Made by a program: the position numbers and the translations under genes
In this document: positions 44,761-55,356 of the stretch, piece by piece
How the letters are laid out: every line of letters begins with the position of its first letter
Numbering within the stretch: position 1 is the first letter of the stretch
The notes under the pieces: generated by a model
Told to the model about the DNA's origin: nothing
The model's database searches: none
The model's input: only the letters and a program-made list of their open reading frames with translations
Source of the DNA: Davidsoniella eucalypti
Lineage: Eukaryota; Ascomycota; Sordariomycetes; Microascales; Ceratocystidaceae
Reading direction: 5' to 3'
Length of the DNA: 64,000 nt
Assembly: GCA_004009845.1 (NCBI GenBank)
Contig: RMBW01000065.1
Location: 62,001-126,000, forward strand

Positions 44761-46508
44761 TTAGATCATGCGAATGTCAATCGTGGCATCCATAGCTGGC
44801 ATCTGTAGACTGTTAGTATTGTATGTATGTAGTGTAATACTTCATCTTGACTCACTATCGTTTGGCCTATACGCTTAGTTAGTGGCCGGTCCCCAGAGAC
44901 CTGGGCATCGCATTTAATCAGCATGAATGCAACGATCATCTTCAGTTCATTAGCGACAAAGAACCGGCCGGGACATGCGTGTCGGCCATGACCAAAAGCT
45001 AGATGTGCTTCACTAGTGCTGACCATGCCAAGAGTGGTCTTTTTCTCTCCACTTGGGTTATCCACCGGCTGTAAGAATCGGAACGGAACATAGTCATATG
45101 GCGACGGGTACATATCATCGTCATGTTGAACGCCTACCATATTGAGCGCAAGCAAAGCGCCTTTTGGTAGAAATGAACCATCAGGTGCCTTAATTCCACC
45201 AGGTGATATTACAACACGCTCAACCATTGTTGGAGAGATATTTGTAAGACGCTGAGATTCACGCAAAGCCGAGTCCAGTTTCTTCAGCTGTGCAAGAGAA
45301 GCCTTGGTCCAGACTCCATTGGAAGAGGCAAATGCTTCAATAGCTTCTTGTCGAAGCTCGCTCCAAACCCGATTCCCTTCCGGCTGATGCAAGACATCGA
45401 GAATGAATTGGTGTCCGGTGAGTGTAGTAGTGTGCAATGCAGCAAACTCGATGGCCATAAGACGCTTACTGATCATGTATACGTCCATCTCCGCGATGTT
45501 GTTTTCAGCCAGAGCTAAACGCATGTGCCAGGTAAGATAGTCCTCAGGGGGGGTCCAGTCCTTGAGCAATGGATCGCCAGCAGCTTGGGCACGCATCTTT
45601 CTTACCCGCTCACGAATGACGGGTGCACAATGCTTCTGGACAGTTCTGCAGTGGAGATGGTTGGGGATAATTAGAAGACGGCCGACAATTGGATGCAATA
45701 TTTTGGGGACTGCGTTGAGAATAAATGTGTTGACAATAACATTGTGAGCAAATTTGGCAAATGCCTGTGATAGCTCCTCGTTCTGGCATAGCTCGTCTGC
45801 TTCTTTGCCAAGTACCATGCGGTTAGTGACGTTGCAGACAATTGCTAAGAAAACCTCCCATAGATTGTGAGTCTTGAAGTCACCATTGTCAGTAGTGAAA
45901 ATGCGAGTAGATGCAAGCTCAACGCTGTCCTGCATGCCAGGGAGAAGAGCTTGGAGGTTACGCAGCAGATGATTGTGAACAACACGGGCGTGGAATGCAT
46001 CACGGGTGATCCGGGGATCCAAAAAGTTCAACTTGCTATATAGTGATAGCTCATGGGCAGCTACGTGAGAGAGTACCGCGTCAGTCTGAGATACAAACCA
46101 GCTGGTCCACGATCTTGGAAGCATGATATTAGCAGGCCGGTTCGGTGGGCCGGGAATGATGAAGGGGCGACCGAGCTTGTTGCACTACACCATATATCAC
46201 GGCGGTGTTAGTATATGTTGAAAGTGCAAAAGCTACCATTTGTTGGTGAAGACGGAAATATAGAAACATACGCTATTGTATCCCTCCTGCATCCATGTAC
46301 CGTACATGTTCATGTAGTCCAAAGAGTTCCGGATGGTTGATAGAAAGCCGACATGGCCCATGCGGCGAATAGACTTCGGGTAGCGATTTGTTGGTGTTGT
46401 GATGATATCGAACACATGGAAAGCCAGCCAAGAAGCACATATTGCGGCACAGATGCGGCCAAAGCTAAGGACAGAGGCCATTTGTATGACGATATCTTCG
46501 AGGATCAT
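44761..46508 (-). CDS. Cytochrome P450 monooxygenase
   Basis: Three exons: 46508-46272, 46184-44856 and 44802-44761, with introns of 87 and 53 nt in phase 0 with GTATGT and GTGAGT donors; 535 residues. The last exon codes only 14 residues (MPAMDATIDIRMI). The N-terminus has a membrane anchor (about 15-35). The I-helix reads FAALHTTTLTG (about 327-337), a variant of AGxDT found in fungal secondary-metabolism P450s. ExxR is ESQR (388-391), and the heme loop is FGHGRHACPGRF with the axial Cys483. All key residues are intact. The likely role is oxidation of a lipid or terpenoid in secondary metabolism, located at the ER. Its neighbour downstream is a dead SDR gene. Confidence 0.9.
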
Positions 46509-48334
46509 GTTGACTATGTGAGTTATAGCCGGTAAGAAACAAGAAATCACAGAAAAAGGTCCGTGATGTTGATGGTACAACAGTAAAATGACAGTTGATA
46601 TGAACCCCAAATAGAAACAAGAAGTAAAGACAGAGTGTTTGTTTTCTGGTCCTTTGTGTCTTTTAACAATTGTTTTGTTTGTTGTCTTTGGGGTTAGCTA
46701 AGCTGAAAAGGGAGTATGAAAAGAATCAAGGCAGTTTCGAATAAACAGACGACTTGGTCGGCTTAGAAAGTAGCAGCAGCGATGCGGCCTTTTAGGCAAT
46801 CGCTCCTAAAGCAGTCGGTCTTCTAGAACGGCGTAGTTGCTTTTCCGGACGACGTGTCGATGCAGTATAGAATTCTCGCGTATAAAAAAATATAAAAAAA
46901 TAAAAGATATTAAAAAAGCTGTGACCACCATGATTATCGAATCTTGTAATTCTAAATCTAAGCGATGCTTCTCTTTACGCTCCTTCCCCTCGCTAAAACG
47001 CCAAGTCTCCTTATAGCCAATAACGCCTTCTTTGGGATATGCGTTAGAGTTTGGCCTGGGATTCGTCTCCTCATCCTCTCCTTATCTTTGCTACATATCT
47101 TTTTTACCATCCTATCGGCCTAAGACAACACAGTACGTGCCCCAAGTCAGTGAGTTATGTATGTTTCTTTCTTCAAGGCAAAAATAGCACCACAATACAA
47201 GTAAGTAGTCGGGTTGTTTGTCTAGCCATGGGTGGCTTGTCTGGGCTACTACATACAGAGTAAGTACATATAGTTGAATGGTTGTACTAGCATCTTCGTG
47301 CTGACTACTCTGTAAGCGACGTACCATTTTGGGTCATCTGTCTACTCTACATACATAATAACTTAATCTAACATGGCTTTTTACGCGAACAATACCAACC
47401 AACATGATACTGCCGTCCCATCCATTCCAACGGTTTGTTGTGACAGTTTAGCTGCGTTGCTTCTCCTTGTTAGGTCTCTCCTTCACTTGTCTAAGATGGA
47501 TAGATTACAGCGCAGCATGTGCCCTGGCAGAGGTACGCCTGCAATCTAACTCGACCCTTAATCTTCACTGAGCTTATGATCTAACAGTCAACCAACTGCA
47601 TATAAGGATAAATATTCTTGCTCTAGACTAGTGAAATAGAGACAGGGCTCACTATCCTTTTCACAGTGTTATATGTATAAGCGACGCAGACGATCCCGAG
47701 TTTTCTCGAACAAGGCCATCAGGATGTAATTCAAAAGCCAACTGTAAAGAAGCTAACCTGATTCCCTGCAATGAACCTTAAGTGTGCTTCGCTTAGAGAA
47801 ATGGCGCAGGGGTTCGCAGGGAGAAGACGTCAAGTCTTAACATTGTATTATGTATATTAAAGTAGTCTTTCAAGTCTGCCTTAGTCATCCCGCTACTTTT
47901 GCTTATTTTTAGTCCGATTTGGGTAACCCATTCTCACTAGAAGACAAAGGTGCTTCTAGTTCTAGACCGACAAGTACACAAAAAGAGGCGTTTTTACCTT
48001 TTACCATGTTGATGCTTAGTCTTACACAGCTTCTAACCGAGCCAGACGGCAGGCACATTCCCTTGGGGTTCCCTTAAAGATCCATACTCTTCGTACATAT
48101 TCCATGAATTTGATTGGTTAGCATCGCCAGGCTTAGAACTTCTCACATGTCGAAGAAAGCAATGCTACCAGACGGGTTGATATGTTATGTACATACATAT
48201 GTGAGCTCTTTGAGTAGTATTGACCTCAGTGGGATGTTAAAAACCAGTGATTTATTGGATTACAGTCACTTCCGAGACTAACCCCTTTTACTGCAACTAC
48301 ATCTGCTGACTTTGTGTTCAAGCTAGGACAGTAT
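46509..48334. other. Intergenic, no gene recognised
   Basis: 1.8 kb between the P450 promoter and the Artemis-like gene's 3' end. An inverted TACAGAGTA (47254-47262) and TACTCTGTA (47306-47314) pair lies here. Short frames only. Confidence 0.5.
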
Positions 48335-51266
48335 TCAGTTCACACTGTCGCCACTTACAGCTCGCTTACGGCTTCGAGAAAACCCATTTGTTATGGCCTT
48401 CGGCTGAGAAACACAGCTTAAAACGATATTAGCCGGCTCTCCTGTGTCCATGCTATGTAGCATGGCCACATAAGCTGCAATACGGCGTTGTCGCGACGTC
48501 GTCGAGATGTGGTTGAAGTCCTGCGTGTAGCCAGTCAAAGCGAGTGGTCCATATGTATCTCTACTGTTCTCCCGACTGGTATCCACGCTCTTGTCAGATT
48601 CCGATTCCGATTCCGTGTCAGAGTCAGAGTCAGAGTCAATGACAATGATTTCTTTAGTCAGTGTTTCAGATTCCAAGTGTTTGCGCCGTTTGGTGACAGG
48701 TCCAGACTCCATCTGATCTTGTACTAGATCTTGTGGTGCTACTGAATACATAAGGGTGCTGCTGCTATTTAGGCTTCTCCTAGTGGCCGTCTGCTGTGTT
48801 CCAGTTGTTCTAATCGCGACTGCGCACAAGTTTGGCGCAATGTCTGGCGTTATGTTTAACATGTTGTCTTGCCTGATTGTGGCCGGCTTTGGACATAGCG
48901 TTATGGGCTTCTTGCTATCTAGTCCTTGTCTAGAATCTTTTTGCGCTTCTAGCCCGATCTTTGTTTGGGCTTTAGGTTCCGGCTTTGGACTCTTTGTACG
49001 ATTTGCGACTTGGCTCTGGGCAGCCCAGCTACTATCGCTACCAACAAGAAGCTTCTCTGGGGTCTCTTGCTCACTATTTTCATCGCAGACCAGATAGTCC
49101 GTTCTATCCGCGAGTTGGTATGTGGACTGATCATATGCAAATGACGACCTACCGCTACAAAGATGGCCAAATAACTTTCCAATGCTCATGTCGAGCGCAG
49201 CCCATTCTTTCGTGCTTTCTGTGCAGGGCCACACATCATGTGGCCTAAAGGCACCAACCAGATGGCAGAGCTCGTAGTACGACGAGTGCCTCGAATACGG
49301 AAAGGTTATTGTGGTGGCACCTACAGCGGTTTCCTGCGGAGAAGATTCCAAACGCGTTGCAGCTTCCTGTGGACACAACGACAATGTTGAGTATTTCATC
49401 TGACCAATCGTCTCTGTGGACATCTGTTGTACGGCGGGAGCTACTATGCTTGTGTCTGAGGTTGTCCTGCTGCGTTCCACATGCGCTCTGTCCATCGCAG
49501 GTGCGTATTCAGAACCTGCTGTTGATGAGGCCAATGGCGGAGATTGTCGAGGCATCGCCTGGGCAGAATCTAGAGAGCCTGTTACAATATCGGTTCTGGA
49601 TATGGTACTCTGTTAGCCCGCCTGTTATTATACGGCTGCCCAAACCAGAATTTAGGCCCGAAGGTGTGTTTCTATATATATAGAGACATTGCCACCGACC
49701 AAGGCTTCAAGTCATCATGGAGATTTTGTTGGGAACTCACAGCTGGCTATAATAATGTGGAAATGGATATGGCCGTGCAAGCAACTGATCCAAATTTTGT
49801 CCATCGCCAACAAGCCCACGCTCCGGGGTTTCCTTATCATCGCGGCCATTAACTGAGCCATGGCTGTGAGCAAGTATCGGTCGAATATAGACGACATTTC
49901 GACTACTCGCCAGTTCGGGGCATCGATTACTGTGCTTAGTGCAGCTGTGTATTCGCACCGAGGGGTCAAGAGTCAAACATCCATCGTGGAAGGAGTTGCC
50001 ACACATGAATCCTACTAGCCCGGCAGCTTCTGGGCACAGATGCTGTATCGTTGCATCCCCGGCACCCGAAGACGTCTGTGTTCTATTCAAGGATTTATAC
50101 ACACTCATTGTGTACTCGTCTACATGAACCTGTGACGTGTTGTTCCGTTGAGTCCCTTGATCAAGCCAAATCTTCAGTTGCAGCAGGGGGCTTGCTTACC
50201 TTGGAGTCGAGAGCCTTAGCCAGCGCCACCCACACTTCCTCATAGCCGTATGTCCATGCATAAAAGTGGAAAACAGTGTCAGGAGGGTATGATGTTACTT
50301 TCTTCAATAGCTCAGCCAGACCCTCAGCTTTGGGGACGAAGTGGAGAGGTCCCAAAAACGTGGTGTCCAGATATATCGTGTCCAGAGTCGAGATGCCCGC
50401 TGTGTACCCAACCAATAGTGGGTGCCGAGCAATCGAGTTGACGAACCATGAATCGCTACGTACATCGCCCGTATATAGCACAGCCTTTCCATGGCCCTCG
50501 AATACTATTGCAGTTGTACAGACAGTCAGTCAATTCACTCGTTGGCTAACCTTGTCGTTGCATAGGCGCTTCTGCGGAACACACCCAAACAAAATACATA
50601 CAGAACATTGTTGACCCTGGACAATGGTTTGCCGAGAATAGCGTAACCTGGATATCGTTACCTGGGGCCAGGCTAATAACGGTTCGGGTCTCCATCGGCA
50701 GCGGCTTCTATATTTGTAGCCCGCATATCCGTCCACGGTTAGCCAATCTCTTGATGGTTTCTCAGCTATCGGTTGCCAAGACTGTATATGGATATGTTTA
50801 TGAGTGTAGATAACCCACCAAAAGACGCTCTAATCGCCCAAACGTTGTCTTGTTATCTCTAGGCGATTCATCTCGAGATTTCAGCTTGCTTGGATACTTG
50901 CGTAGGGCCAAGAGTAATGCTCGTGTTGCTTCAGAGCAATAGATGCTACCACACCAGAGAACAACATCGAAAAAAGTCAGCCCGCCACCCGCTTGTATGC
51001 TTGAGATACTTCTCCAACCCTTGGTAACCTACAATGACGCCCGGAAGCTATCTAGACCAACTAGATGGTCGGTATGGATGTGTGTAAGGAAGCAGGCCAG
51101 TGGCGGCGGATATTCATGGTTCATGCGGAAGAAATCAACTGTTCACGGCGCATTGAGAAGTCAGCTAGAAGACACTTATTCGATAATTAGCATTACGATA
51201 TGTGAAACGTAGTAACGAACCTCGTATTTCCGGGAACTCGGGCATCACGCCCTTGAAAGTCGACAT
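48335..51266 (-). CDS. Artemis/SNM1-family DNA-repair nuclease (metallo-beta-lactamase/beta-CASP)
   Basis: Seven exons fit in phase: 51266-51221, 51138-51033, 50945-50819, 50707-50602, 50504-50200, 50129-49741 and 49595-48335, giving 779 residues. The family cuts or trims DNA ends in double-strand-break or crosslink repair. Motifs in order: HIHTDH (35-40), the metal-binding HxHxDH; SANHCPGSTMF; YTGDVRSDSWF (motif 4); YLDTTF (beta-CASP A); FHFYAWTYGYEE; VHVDEYTMSVYKSL; VVYIRPI; and FRPHDVWPC (about 476-484). The C-terminal third is disordered, with KRRK (about 662-665) then EIIVID followed by an alternating Ser/Asp/Glu run (about 675-690), a good SUMO-interacting motif. No piece alone shows the whole gene, since six introns of 70-145 nt divide it. 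Orthology to Artemis rather than Pso2 is inferred from the N-terminal MSTFKG...PEFPEIRVDFF layout. Confidence 0.88.
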
Positions 51267-52442
51267 GGCGGGCTGAGTAATATCTTTTCTTGTCAAACTA
51301 AAGCATGGCCAATAGAGACCAAGGTAGAAAATTTAACTATATCCAGATCATGGCCAAGCTTGATTTATATTGAAGTCAATATCTATATCTATTCCTTAAT
51401 TAGGCAACCATCGGATTTAAAGAAAAACTTTGTGTTAGCGTCTCCCGTAACCCTAGCGGCTTATATACATGTATATATACCCTAACACTAACAGTGAAAC
51501 TAGCCGTCGTTCGCCTCAGCTAACAATCCTCGAACGACATGTTTAGAGTTTAGTATAGCATCGTATCAATATCGATAGGCGCTATAGTTGGCAAATCTAG
51601 TTGCTAGTAGAAGGCGATTTATCACCTGACTAGAAAACGAGGCACTGCGCAAGCGCTGCACCATGCAAAACACGGAATTTCCTTTTCAAGGCGTTTCCTT
51701 CTCTTCCCTTGATGTTGCTCAATTCTCTTAGCCTGTCTGGCAAACAAATGGAACGTAGCAGCTTCTTTGTTCTTCTTCTTTTGTTCTTCTGGAAACCCAC
51801 CGTCTCGTCTCTATTCGGCCCCTGAAATACAGAGTAATCTCACATCGTATATCGTGTAACAGCTCAAGCTTTTTTCCAAGATGGTTAGGATAGATCGCCA
51901 TTCAAAGCGCAGGCCAGGGGCGGGCCTGGGAAAACCATGTCGTCTTTTTTGGTGGTTTTTGGTGGTCTACTCTGTAAGCCTGTAGTAAAGACCCATGCCA
52001 ATTTGATATTTTGTTCGTATGCCACTTGCCCAAACGTATGTTGGCACTACCTACAGTAGGCCCTTGAGCCCGCTTGGGAATTGGTGCTAGGACCTCATCT
52101 AGGCCCAGTAACCGTTCTCTTGGAGACAGGTTTGGATCCCTGTGCGTATCGGATGTACGTTTTTTAATTATTTTTAATTCATTTATCTTATGGAGCTATA
52201 GAGCTATAGAGCTATGAAGATCGCATACGTTAGCTTCAACCAACTTAGTATATCTAGTGGACTGATGCAGATCAGCATCATTGATCATTGGAGCCCATGC
52301 GCCGAGGCCACTAAGATGCTTATAAAGCCTGACTATCGCCTCATTGTCGGCGGCTACTTGTATCCTGTTCTTGTTCTTTCACTCGCCGTCTAGTACACAT
52401 TTATCCTCACATTTGTCTACGGATTAACTGCTGATACATACA
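51267..52442. other. Intergenic, divergent promoters; contains a retro-insertion and an inverted TACAGAGTA pair
   Basis: No gene is seen. Inverted 9-mers TACAGAGTA (51828-51836) and TACTCTGTA (51968-51976) lie 131 bases apart. A short retroelement copy is annotated separately at 52161-52221. Confidence 0.5.
52161..52221 (-). mobile_element. Second copy of the short poly(A)-tailed retro-insertion
   Basis: Read on the minus strand, this begins TCTTCATAGCTCTATAGC and ends in an A-rich tail broken once by a T. It matches the insert at 10960-11015 except for a 4-base difference in the central TCTATAGC repeat and decay of the tail. On the plus strand it shows three GAGCTATA units (52193-52216). 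The flanks share an imperfect 11-13-bp direct repeat (ATCGGATGTACGTT left, ATCGCATACGTT right), consistent with a decayed target duplication. It lies about 220 bp upstream of the GMC-oxidoreductase start and could be in its promoter. Confidence 0.65.
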
Positions 52443-54415
52443 ATGGGCTCTCGTTTTGTCATAGTTTCTATTCGTAAGTTTATATAGGGTACCGAGGCTA
52501 ATTCAAACATTGATACTAACGGTCTCTTCACATAGTTGCCGGCGCTTGCCTGGCCCAAACCGGGGTGCCTGTGCCCACTGGTATGACATATGATTACATC
52601 GTTGTCGGCAGTGGTGCTGCTGGTATCCCGATCGCTGATAGACTGAGCGAGGCCGGAAAGACCGTTCTGTTGATTGAAAAGGGCCCGCCTTCTACTGCCC
52701 GCTGGGGTGGTAAGATGGGCTCTAACTGGCTTATAGAGAACAATTTGACCCGATTCGATGTTCCTGGAATGTGCAACCAGATCTGGTACAACTCAACCGG
52801 CATCACATGCACTGATATGGATCAGGTTGGTGGCTGCGTTCTTGGTGGTGGCACAGCCATTAACTCGGGCCTCTGGTTCAAGGTACGTCTAAAGGAAGTA
52901 GTAACTGTGGTACATTGTTGTATTACAGCCAAACCTTGGATTCGATTAGCTAACAAAACTCATGTAGCCTAACCCACAGGATTGGGACTACAACTTCCCC
53001 GAGGGCTGGAAGGCAGATGACATGGTCTCTGCTACTGACAAAGCCTTCACCCGCATCCCGGGGACCAACACCCCCTCCATGGACGGCCAGTTTTACAAGC
53101 TGGAGGCCTATAACCTAATAAGCAATGCGCTGTCTAATGCTGGTTGGACATACGCCGACTCGTTGACCGAGCCTGACGCCAAGGAGGACACATTCTCCCA
53201 CATCCCATACATGTTCTCCAACGGCGAGAGATCTGGCCCCATGGCTACATACCTCGTGACGGCGTCTGACCGGCCAAACTTCAAGCTGTGGACTCAGACC
53301 ACAGTCAAGCGTGTGATCCGTGAAGGCGGACACATCACCGGCGTTGAGGTCGAGCCGTACCAGGATGGCGGCTACTCGGGCGTCGTCAACGTTACTCCGT
53401 CTAGCGGTCGTGTCGTGCTCTCGGCTGGCGCGTTTGGAAGCCCCAAGATCTTGCTGAGAAGTGGAATCGGCCCACAGGACCAGCTAAACGTCGTCAAGGG
53501 CTCTTCAGATGGCCCAACCATGATTGATAGCCAACAGTGGATCAACTTGCCTGTTGGCAGCAACTTGGAGGATCAGATCAGCACCCAGCTGGTTTTCACC
53601 CATCCCGATGTCGAGTACTATGACTTCTTCAGTGCCTACAAGACCCCCATCGATGCAGACAAGGAGGCATACCTGAACAGTCGTACTGGTATCTTGGCCC
53701 AGTCTGCGCCCAACATTGGTCCCGTCATGTTTGACACCGTCACCGGTGCCGATGGCATTACCAGACAGATGCAGTGGACTGCTCGTGTTGAAGCCTCCAA
53801 CGGCGCGCCCAATGGTCGTAAGTACACACCAAAACTCGGCTGTGTTTCCCCTATCAGATGTATATACTAACTATGACTTTTAGACGCCGTAACTCTAGCC
53901 CACTACCTCGCTCGCGGTGGTACTTCCCGCGGCCGCATGGCTATCACCTCTGATCTAAAGACTGTCGTTTCTAGTGAACCCTTCCTGAATGACGACAACG
54001 ATCGTCAGGCCATCATCTCTAGCATTGAGAAGGTCAAGTCTATTCTGGACCAGATCCCTAACATCAGCTTCACGACTCCTGCTCCTGGCGTCTCGGTTGC
54101 CGACTTCGTCAACAGCGTAAGTTTACCATTCCGTCAACCTAACTTACAAGACCACTAACCCTAGTGTTGCAGTTGAACAACCAGCTCTCCGGCCGCAGAG
54201 TCCAACACTGGATTGGCACGGCCAAGATGGGCACTGACGACGGTCGCCAAAACGGCACCGCTGTTGTTGACACTAACACCAAGGTCTACGGCACCGACAA
54301 CTTGTTTGTCGTCGATGCCAGTATCATCCCTGGAATGGTAACCGCTAACCCTAGCGCAAGCATTGTGACTCTGTCTGAAAGAGCGGCAGAGCGTATCTTG
54401 GCCCTGGCTGCGTAA
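52443..54415 (+). CDS. Secreted GMC oxidoreductase, cellobiose-dehydrogenase-type flavin domain (AA3)
   Basis: Five exons: 52443-52473, 52536-52882, 52968-53817, 53884-54116 and 54173-54415, all in phase, giving 567 residues. GMC flavoenzymes oxidise sugars or alcohols with bound FAD. A signal peptide (MGSRFVIVSILAGACLAQ) is split by the first intron. YIVVGSGAAGIPIADRLSEAG is the ADP-binding fold (Gly35, 37, 40), and GGCVLGGGTAINSGLW and GRVVLSAGAFGSPKILLRSGIGP are GMC signatures. The active-site pair is His499 (QHWIGTAKMG) and Asn546 (TANPSAS), as in cellobiose dehydrogenase. There is no N-terminal cytochrome b domain, so it could not pass electrons to a monooxygenase through heme as classical CDH does; another acceptor is needed. 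The substrate is probably a cello- or gluco-oligosaccharide. Confidence 0.88.
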
Positions 54416-55356
54416 AAACAACACTCAATTGATACAACAGCAAAAGTACACAGTTTTTAGTCCTGCTGTGCTGGAGCGTAGAAATTGAAGCATCACCCAT
54501 TGTAATAGGGTTCCTGATCTGTAATGAAGGATAAACCGGCATATCATACAGCATTAGTTTTAGAGCCCTCGCCGTAATACTGAGAGGACCAGCACAAACC
54601 ACATACAAATAGTTAACTTAATACCCGTATTCATTCGACCTAAACAGAAGTGAAATCCATGAATGCTGCCCTACATCCTTTCCGGTTAAAATGTTGATGC
54701 ATGGGAACGTATGATTCAGCGCATCCTTTATAACTGCCCTTATTACGCTGGTATATACATATAAATTACTCACCGAGAATAGTGGAGCGCTGAGCCGTCG
54801 CGCTTTTTGACGCGCCGCCACCGACGTCTGCACGTGACATGACCAGAGTGGGGCGCGACCGTGGTATTTGATTGGCCAGTGGTAGCTTGTAGCTTGGTCA
54901 CCTAAGCGATTGAAATGCGCTTTCTACAGCTTGGGCCTTGGTTTGATTGTTATTTTGGCTGTCAAAAAATCATCGCTAGTTGTTTTCTTGGTGTTTATTT
55001 TTTCAACGTGCAACGGCCTTGCCAAACGTCGCATCAACGATCTGTCGCAAAGGCATTTTTTCCCTTAATTCTGTCAATCTCAATAGCCGTAGACGCGATT
55101 GATCCGGCCGCAAATTGATCTTTAATTCTCTTACTCTAATCACTTTTTGTCGTGTTCGTCACGCTAAGTTTCGATTCATTTCTTGGCCTTTTGCTTGTTT
55201 GCTCAATTGCGTTGTTTGGCGGCGCAACTTGCCTTGTTTTCATCTGCCATACCCACGATCTTTACCCACCGCATTCATTTCCATCGCCGACTGCCAGCTG
55301 CACCGTAGATACTCCATGTCTGCCATTCTCTGCTAGACTCCCCACATCCATTCATA
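54416..55356. other. Intergenic, promoter of the Mlp1 gene
   Basis: No gene is seen. The last 200 bases form a pyrimidine-rich leader. Confidence 0.5.
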
